Shown here piece by piece: positions 59,745 to 64,000 of a stretch of 64,000 nucleotides of DNA. Positions within the stretch are counted from its first letter, which is position 1, and each line of letters starts with the position of its first letter. The position numbers and the translations under genes were made by a program. Origin of the DNA: Rhodospirillales bacterium. Its GTDB lineage: Bacteria; Pseudomonadota; Alphaproteobacteria; Rhodospirillales; WMHbin7. Where the stretch lies: positions 1 to 64,000 of the forward strand of contig JACRPC010000042.1 in assembly GCA_016214125.1 (NCBI GenBank), in the 5' to 3' direction. Under the pieces are notes generated by a model that was given only the letters and a program-made list of their open reading frames with translations, was not told the DNA's origin and did not search any database.

Positions 59745-60449
59745 ATGGTCACCGTCAGCGTCATCGTCCCGGTCTACAACGAAGAGCAAACGATCCAGCC
59801 GATTCTGGAACGGGTGGCGGCACAGCGCATCGACGGCGTATCGTTCGAAGTGGTGGTGGTCGATGATGGCTCCACGGATGCCACCGTCGCCCGCCTGAAG
59901 GAGCGACCCGATCTTTACGCCCGCCTGATCGCCCGACCGAACAATGGTGGCAAGGGGGCCGCGGTCAAGGATGGTTTGGGCGCCGCCAACGGCGAGTACG
60001 TGCTCTTTCAAGATGCCGATCTCGAATACGACCCCGACGATTACGGCCGCCTGCTTTTGCCGGTGCTCCGCCATCAGGCCGATCTGGTTCTGGGCAGCCG
60101 CTTTGCCGCGCCGCCCTACACCCGGGTCTTCTATTTCTGGCACCGATTGGGCAATCGGTTCATCACGCTTCTGTTCAATTTGATGCACAACACCACCTTC
60201 ACCGACATCTACACCTGCTATCTGCTCTATCGGAAGGCCCTGGTCGATCCCTTGATGTTGGCGGCCACCGGCTGGGAGCAACAGGCGGAAATCCTTTCCC
60301 GCGCCGTCAAGGCGGGACGGGTCTATTACGAGGTGCCGATCAGCTATCACGGCCGCACCTATGGCGAAGGCAAGAAGATCAAGGCCTATCACGTAATCGC
60401 GGTGCTGGCGAAGATCGTCACCGAAGGCTTGAGGCCGAGGCGGCGATGA
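59745..60449 (+). CDS. GT2-family glycosyltransferase (DPM1-like)
   Basis: 234 residues. VSVIVPVYNEEQTIQPIL and VVVDDGSTDATV are the GT-A start, LFQDADLEYDPDDY the DxD. No membrane segment follows, so it is a soluble or peripheral enzyme. ISYHGRTYGEGKKIKAYH is the terminal motif of dolichyl/polyprenyl-phosphate mannosyltransferase-like enzymes. Probably transfers a sugar to a polyprenyl carrier or to a growing repeat unit. Confidence 0.83.
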   Translation: MVTVSVIVPVYNEEQTIQPILERVAAQRIDGVSFEVVVVDDGSTDATVARLKERPDLYARLIARPNNGGKGAAVKDGLGAANGEYVLFQDADLEYDPDDYGRLLLPVLRHQADLVLGSRFAAPPYTRVFYFWHRLGNRFITLLFNLMHNTTFTDIYTCYLLYRKALVDPLMLAATGWEQQAEILSRAVKAGRVYYEVPISYHGRTYGEGKKIKAYHVIAVLAKIVTEGLRPRRR

Positions 60450-62029
60450 CGGTCGTTCTTGAACGGTCGGATCGGGCGCGGCTGGGCACCTGCGATTCCT
60501 GGTGCGCCGTGGCCGGCACCGCGGTGCCGGGGCACTTGCCGGCCGATCGGCAATTGGTTGGCCTCGATTGGACGCTGGAAGAGATTTTCGACGAAACGGT
60601 CGAGGAATGGTGGAATCTCGGCCAAGCCCTGGGCCAGGAGCCCTCGGCCGGATGGGCGCATGCCCCGGCTTGCGTCACCAACGCCTCCGATCTCGGCCTG
60701 ATGCTGGCCTGGACACGGCTGGTCGAGCGCTGGGCCGCCGATGAGGCGCGCCTTCTTGTTCTGTGCGACGATCCCTGGCTGTTCCGCCATTTGGCCAGTC
60801 GTCCCGGTGTGATCGCCGGTCGGCCGCCCCCCCTGCGGCGCCGCGAATGGCGTCTCTTCCTGCGCGGCCTGTTGGCGCGGACCAAGGCCGCCTTTCGTCT
60901 GGCGCGTGCCGCCCGCGCGCTCGCCCACCAGCGCAAATCGGTGGCCAAGGGATCGTCGGCCATTCTGGTCTACGGGCATCCGGCCAGCACCGCCGCGGGC
61001 GAGGACGCCTATTTCGGGCCGCTTCTTCGTGAAGTCCCGAATCTGGTCCGCATGCTGCATGTCGATGCGCCATTGGAGCGCGCACAAGCCTTGGGCAAGG
61101 ATGGCCGCAGCTTAAGCTTGCATGCCTGGGGCTCGCCCCGCTTCGCCCGCTCGCTTTGGAAATTGCGCTGGCGGCCGGTGTTCGGCGATTGGCTGGTTCG
61201 CCGCGCCGCCGCACTTGAGGGCGGAACCGGCCAAGCGGCCTTGATTGCCTGGCAGAATCATTGCCAGCGCGCCTGGCTGGCCGAGATTCGCCCTAAAGTC
61301 GTTGCCTGGCCATGGGAGAATCATGCCTGGGAGCGCGACTTCGTCCGCGCCGCGCGCGCCCTGGGCGTTGCGACCCTCGGCTATCAACACGCCACGGTCG
61401 GCTGGCGGGAATGGAATTACGCGCCGCATTCGAATCCGGACGGCGCGGCCAGCTTGCCCGATCGCATCCTGACCGTCGGTCCGGCCGATCTGGGGCGCCT
61501 CAGCCGCTATGGATGCCCAAGAAACCGGCTGGCGATCTTGGGAGCGCTTCGCTACAGCCGGCCGGCGCGGCCACCCGTCGATCCCCAGGCGCCGGTCTTC
61601 GTGCCGCTCACCGCCAATCCGGCCATCAATGGCGAATTGCTCGACGCCCTGCGGCCCTTGGCGGCAGCGGGCCGCCGGTTTCTTGTCAAGCCGCATCCGC
61701 TGGCGCCTTATCCGGTTCCCTCCGAAAAGGGCTTCACGCTTTGCACCAAGCGCCTGGGCGAGGTCGAAGCCATTTCGGCGGTGCTCTATTGCGTGACCAC
61801 GGTCGGATTGGAAGCGGTCTTGGCCGGACTGCCGACCTTGCGCTTTCGGCCGCGCGGCTTGGTGGCCGTCGACATTCTGCCCGAAGGCGTCACCATCCCC
61901 ACGGCAGGCGCCGATGAGCTTGGCAAAGCGCTGGCCACGCTGACCCGGCCGCCTTCGGTGCCGTTGGAATCGGTGTTTGCGCCGGCCGAGATCGAGACCT
62001 GGCGGACCCTGCTGGGCGGAGGGGCGTGA
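60446..62029 (+). CDS. Large surface-glycan glycosyltransferase candidate
   Basis: 527 residues. The C-terminal half reads FLVKPHPLAPYPV and LYCVTTVGLEAVLAGLPTLRF, a pattern seen in capsule-type GT-B and UDP-GlcNAc-2-epimerase-fold proteins. VVAWPWENHAWERDF and LGYQHATVGWREWNYAPHSNP occur in related uncharacterised proteins. Architecture is similar to the proteins at 38289 and 48442. Probably a repeat-unit glycosyltransferase. Overlaps its upstream neighbour by 4 bases. Confidence 0.55.
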   Translation: MTVVLERSDRARLGTCDSWCAVAGTAVPGHLPADRQLVGLDWTLEEIFDETVEEWWNLGQALGQEPSAGWAHAPACVTNASDLGLMLAWTRLVERWAADEARLLVLCDDPWLFRHLASRPGVIAGRPPPLRRREWRLFLRGLLARTKAAFRLARAARALAHQRKSVAKGSSAILVYGHPASTAAGEDAYFGPLLREVPNLVRMLHVDAPLERAQALGKDGRSLSLHAWGSPRFARSLWKLRWRPVFGDWLVRRAAALEGGTGQAALIAWQNHCQRAWLAEIRPKVVAWPWENHAWERDFVRAARALGVATLGYQHATVGWREWNYAPHSNPDGAASLPDRILTVGPADLGRLSRYGCPRNRLAILGALRYSRPARPPVDPQAPVFVPLTANPAINGELLDALRPLAAAGRRFLVKPHPLAPYPVPSEKGFTLCTKRLGEVEAISAVLYCVTTVGLEAVLAGLPTLRFRPRGLVAVDILPEGVTIPTAGADELGKALATLTRPPSVPLESVFAPAEIETWRTLLGGGA

Positions 62030-63717
62030 CAAGCCTGTGGCGCCGCCTGCGCCAACTGGCGGGCGATCCGGTCCTGCGGCGCTGGCTGTTGGAGCGGGCA
62101 ATCGGCCGCACGCCCGGGCCACCCAACTTTCGTCCGGGCCATCCGCCTTATCTGGCGAGTCTTGCCTTGGCGGGCGCGCCCCAGGATGCCAAGCCGCGAT
62201 CGATCGAGCCGGCGCCGCCCATCGCTCCGATCGAGTTGCCGCTTGCCGGCGAAAGGGTGCGCGTCGAGCCCGTGGCGATCGAGGCCCTGTTCGAGCGGGC
62301 CTGGCCCGATATCGAAACGTTTCTGTCGCTGCACCGCTTCGCCTGGCTGCCGATCCTGGGTCGGGCCGCCGACCCGACCTGGGTGGCGGCGCTTCTGCAA
62401 ATCTGGCGCGCCCGTTTTGGCACACCCGATAACGCTTGGCCCTGGCATCCCTACACGGCGGCCGAGCGGGCGATCAATCTTCTCGATTTCACCCATCTCA
62501 TCGGTTGGCCGGGTACGGCGAAGGATTATGTGGACTTCTTCGCCACCCATGCCCGAATCATCGCCGAAAGGCTTGAATATTTCGGCCCGCACTATACGGG
62601 CAATCACCTTTCCAACAATGGGCGCGGCCTGTTTCGCATCGGTCTGGCCCTGGACTGGAAGGACGCCGCCGATCGGGGCGTTCGCATTCTTCTTGAGGAA
62701 GGCAAGCGCCTGTTCGGACCGGCCGGCATCTTGAACGAGGGATCGAGCCATTATCACTTGCTGCTGGCGCGCAATTACGTGGACGCCTGGCGGACGGCAA
62801 GGGCCGCCGGCCGTCCGGAAACGGCCGAGCTGGAACGCATCGCGGCCGGCGCCTTGGCGGCGATTTCGAATGTCGTGCTCCCGGGCGGACTGGCGTTGGT
62901 GGGCGATATCTCGCCCGATTGCCCTCCCGATTTTCTAAGCGGTCTGGCGCCGCATGGGCCGCGTGGTGGCGGTTGGCTCGATCTTCTCGAACCAACCGAG
63001 CGGGACGCGGTGCGCGAGCTGCGCGATACCGCCACGCCGGTCGGTCCGGGCGACGCGCAAGGTTGGCTCAAGGCGGCGTTCGGAAAATGGTCGGGGCTTT
63101 GGCAGGCGTCGCCGGAAGGCTGGGCGCCGATGCCCGGCCATGGCCATCAGGATCTGGGGAGTTTCGAACTGCATTGGCTGGACAAACCGCTCTTTATCGA
63201 TCCGGGTCGTGGCGCCTATGGCGAAACGGGCCCTGCCGCCCATTATCGGTCCGGGGCTGCTCATAACGGTTTGCTGATCGATGATGGCGATCCGATGCCG
63301 CCCAACCGGCCTTATTACCATCCGGAATTCCGGCGCAAGGTCGGCGGCCCGCCGCCCGTTCTGCGTCGCTCTGAGAACGGGGTCGATCTCGAATTTTCCA
63401 GCCAGGGCTCTGCGGTGAGTCGACGCTGGCGCTTTCACGCCCAGGGGCTTTCGATCGTGGACGAGGTTCAAGGAACGGGTCGGCATCGTCTGGCTCGGCG
63501 TCTTCATACCGATTGGTCGGTCGAGCAGGCCGGCGAAGGGGTTCGGCTGACCTCGCCGGTCGGCCGCTTTTTCGTGCGAGCGGAAGGGACGATTCGCATC
63601 GAACCCGTTACGCGCTGGACCGCCTATGGCGTGGGATCGCCGGCAACCGCGCTTGTCATCGAGGATCGGGCGAAGCTTCCTTGGCGGTCACGGATCGAGA
63701 TTACCGTCGATGGCTGA
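62026..63717 (+). CDS. Heparinase II/III family polysaccharide lyase-like protein
   Basis: 563 residues, GTG start overlapping the previous stop. The alpha/alpha-barrel half has WHPYTAAERAINLLDF, HYTGNHLSNNGRGLF and LNEGSSHYHLLLARNY; the beta half has GHGHQDLGSFELHWLDKPLF and IDPGRGAYGE, matching the C-terminal heparinase II/III signature better than the copy at 17511. His and Tyr pairs consistent with lyase chemistry are present. No signal peptide is seen. Potential polysaccharide lyase trimming an acidic glycan. Confidence 0.83.
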   Translation: MTSLWRRLRQLAGDPVLRRWLLERAIGRTPGPPNFRPGHPPYLASLALAGAPQDAKPRSIEPAPPIAPIELPLAGERVRVEPVAIEALFERAWPDIETFLSLHRFAWLPILGRAADPTWVAALLQIWRARFGTPDNAWPWHPYTAAERAINLLDFTHLIGWPGTAKDYVDFFATHARIIAERLEYFGPHYTGNHLSNNGRGLFRIGLALDWKDAADRGVRILLEEGKRLFGPAGILNEGSSHYHLLLARNYVDAWRTARAAGRPETAELERIAAGALAAISNVVLPGGLALVGDISPDCPPDFLSGLAPHGPRGGGWLDLLEPTERDAVRELRDTATPVGPGDAQGWLKAAFGKWSGLWQASPEGWAPMPGHGHQDLGSFELHWLDKPLFIDPGRGAYGETGPAAHYRSGAAHNGLLIDDGDPMPPNRPYYHPEFRRKVGGPPPVLRRSENGVDLEFSSQGSAVSRRWRFHAQGLSIVDEVQGTGRHRLARRLHTDWSVEQAGEGVRLTSPVGRFFVRAEGTIRIEPVTRWTAYGVGSPATALVIEDRAKLPWRSRIEITVDG

Positions 63718-64000
63718 AACCGTAAGCGTGATCATCCCCGCCTGGCGGGCGGCCGGCACCATCGCGCGCGCCTTGGCCTCGGTGGCGGCGCAGACGGTGA
63801 AGCCCCTGGAAGCGATCGTCGTCGATGACGGTTCGGACGACGGCACCGACCAAGTCGCCGAATCCTGTCGGGCGGCAATGAACGGGGTCGCCTTGGTGGT
63901 GATCCGCCAGAACCGCCAAGGTCCGGGAGCAGCCCGCAACGCCGCCATCGCGGCGGCACGGGGCAGCGTGTTGGCCTTTCTCGACGCCGACGACGAATGG
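63710..64000 (+). CDS. GT2 glycosyltransferase, N-terminal part (runs off window)
   Basis: 97 residues visible. VSVIIPAWRAAGTIARALAS and AIVVDDGSDDGTD are the GT-A start, and LAFLDADDEW at the window edge is the DxD region. ATG 63710 overlaps the heparinase-like stop by 8 bases. The acceptor domain lies outside, so specificity cannot be assessed. Confidence 0.85.
   Translation, partial: MAETVSVIIPAWRAAGTIARALASVAAQTVKPLEAIVVDDGSDDGTDQVAESCRAAMNGVALVVIRQNRQGPGAARNAAIAAARGSVLAFLDADDEW

Noticed and set aside
1-64000. CRISPR arrays, tRNA or rRNA genes, phage attachment sites
   Set aside because: No regularly spaced repeats, cloverleaf-like clusters or rRNA-like sequence were recognised while reading either strand.

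Overview
The window is one long surface-polysaccharide (capsule, O-antigen or flagellar-glycan) biosynthesis locus from a GC-rich alphaproteobacterium. Strong GC bias at third codon positions, heavy GTG/TTG start use, 4-base ATGA/GTGA gene overlaps, and alphaproteobacterial-looking families (heparinase II/III-like, SxtJ-like, Gfo/Idh/MocA) fit a Rhodospirillales-like organism. The species cannot be named from sequence alone. I saw no tRNA, rRNA or CRISPR.

Layout. Positions 1-138 are the end of an IS630-type element. Positions 149-6538 (minus) are a tight six-gene operon for GDP-heptose and other nucleotide sugars: a fused HddC-GmhA, HddA, a Gfo/Idh oxidoreductase, an SDR, a UDP-glucose-dehydrogenase-like protein without its catalytic Cys, and an epimerase. 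Positions 6600-10947 hold two B12-type radical SAM proteins and two methyltransferases in mirror order. Positions 11063-14356 hold a polytopic membrane protein, a GtrB-like glycosyltransferase and a transaldolase. Positions 14485-21032 (plus) hold GmhB, an SxtJ-like/DUF5989-like/carbamoyltransferase trio, a heparinase-like protein, a nucleotide-sugar dehydrogenase and 6-phosphogluconolactonase.

Positions 21088-22378 form a regulatory cassette: a promoter overlapping a perfect palindrome, a winged-helix regulator, a NusG/RfaH-like antiterminator, then a perfect hairpin followed by an 11-base match to the enterobacterial ops element. Downstream, all genes to the end of the window are on the plus strand and mostly overlapping, as expected of a very long antiterminated operon. 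This begins with a legionaminic-acid-type pathway (22398-28684) and an N-acetyl-sugar amidotransferase (28698-30017).

Positions 30014-44848 look less GC-rich and read as an inserted block: an AAC(3)-like acyltransferase, a ComA-like phosphosulfolactate synthase, an acyl-AMP ligase, a histidine phosphatase, a radical SAM protein, an acyl carrier protein, a membrane SGNH protein, a deacetylase-like protein, a glycosyltransferase candidate, HisF- and HisH-like amidation partners, a decayed cysC, a SPASM radical SAM protein and an ABC flippase. The CMP-legionaminate synthetase follows (44845), then a Maf/MptE-like glycosyltransferase candidate. Positions 50405-58184 appear to be a second sugar-acid or cyclitol module (HisC-like, two Gfo/Idh, KdsB-like, SDR, dehydroquinate-synthase-like, 2-hydroxyacid dehydrogenase), and 58181-64000 hold methyltransferases, glycosyltransferases and a second heparinase-like protein.

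The main hypothesis is that the 30-36 kb genes make, activate and attach a sulfolactate-like acyl group to the nonulosonate glycan, with expression controlled by a dedicated antitermination cassette.
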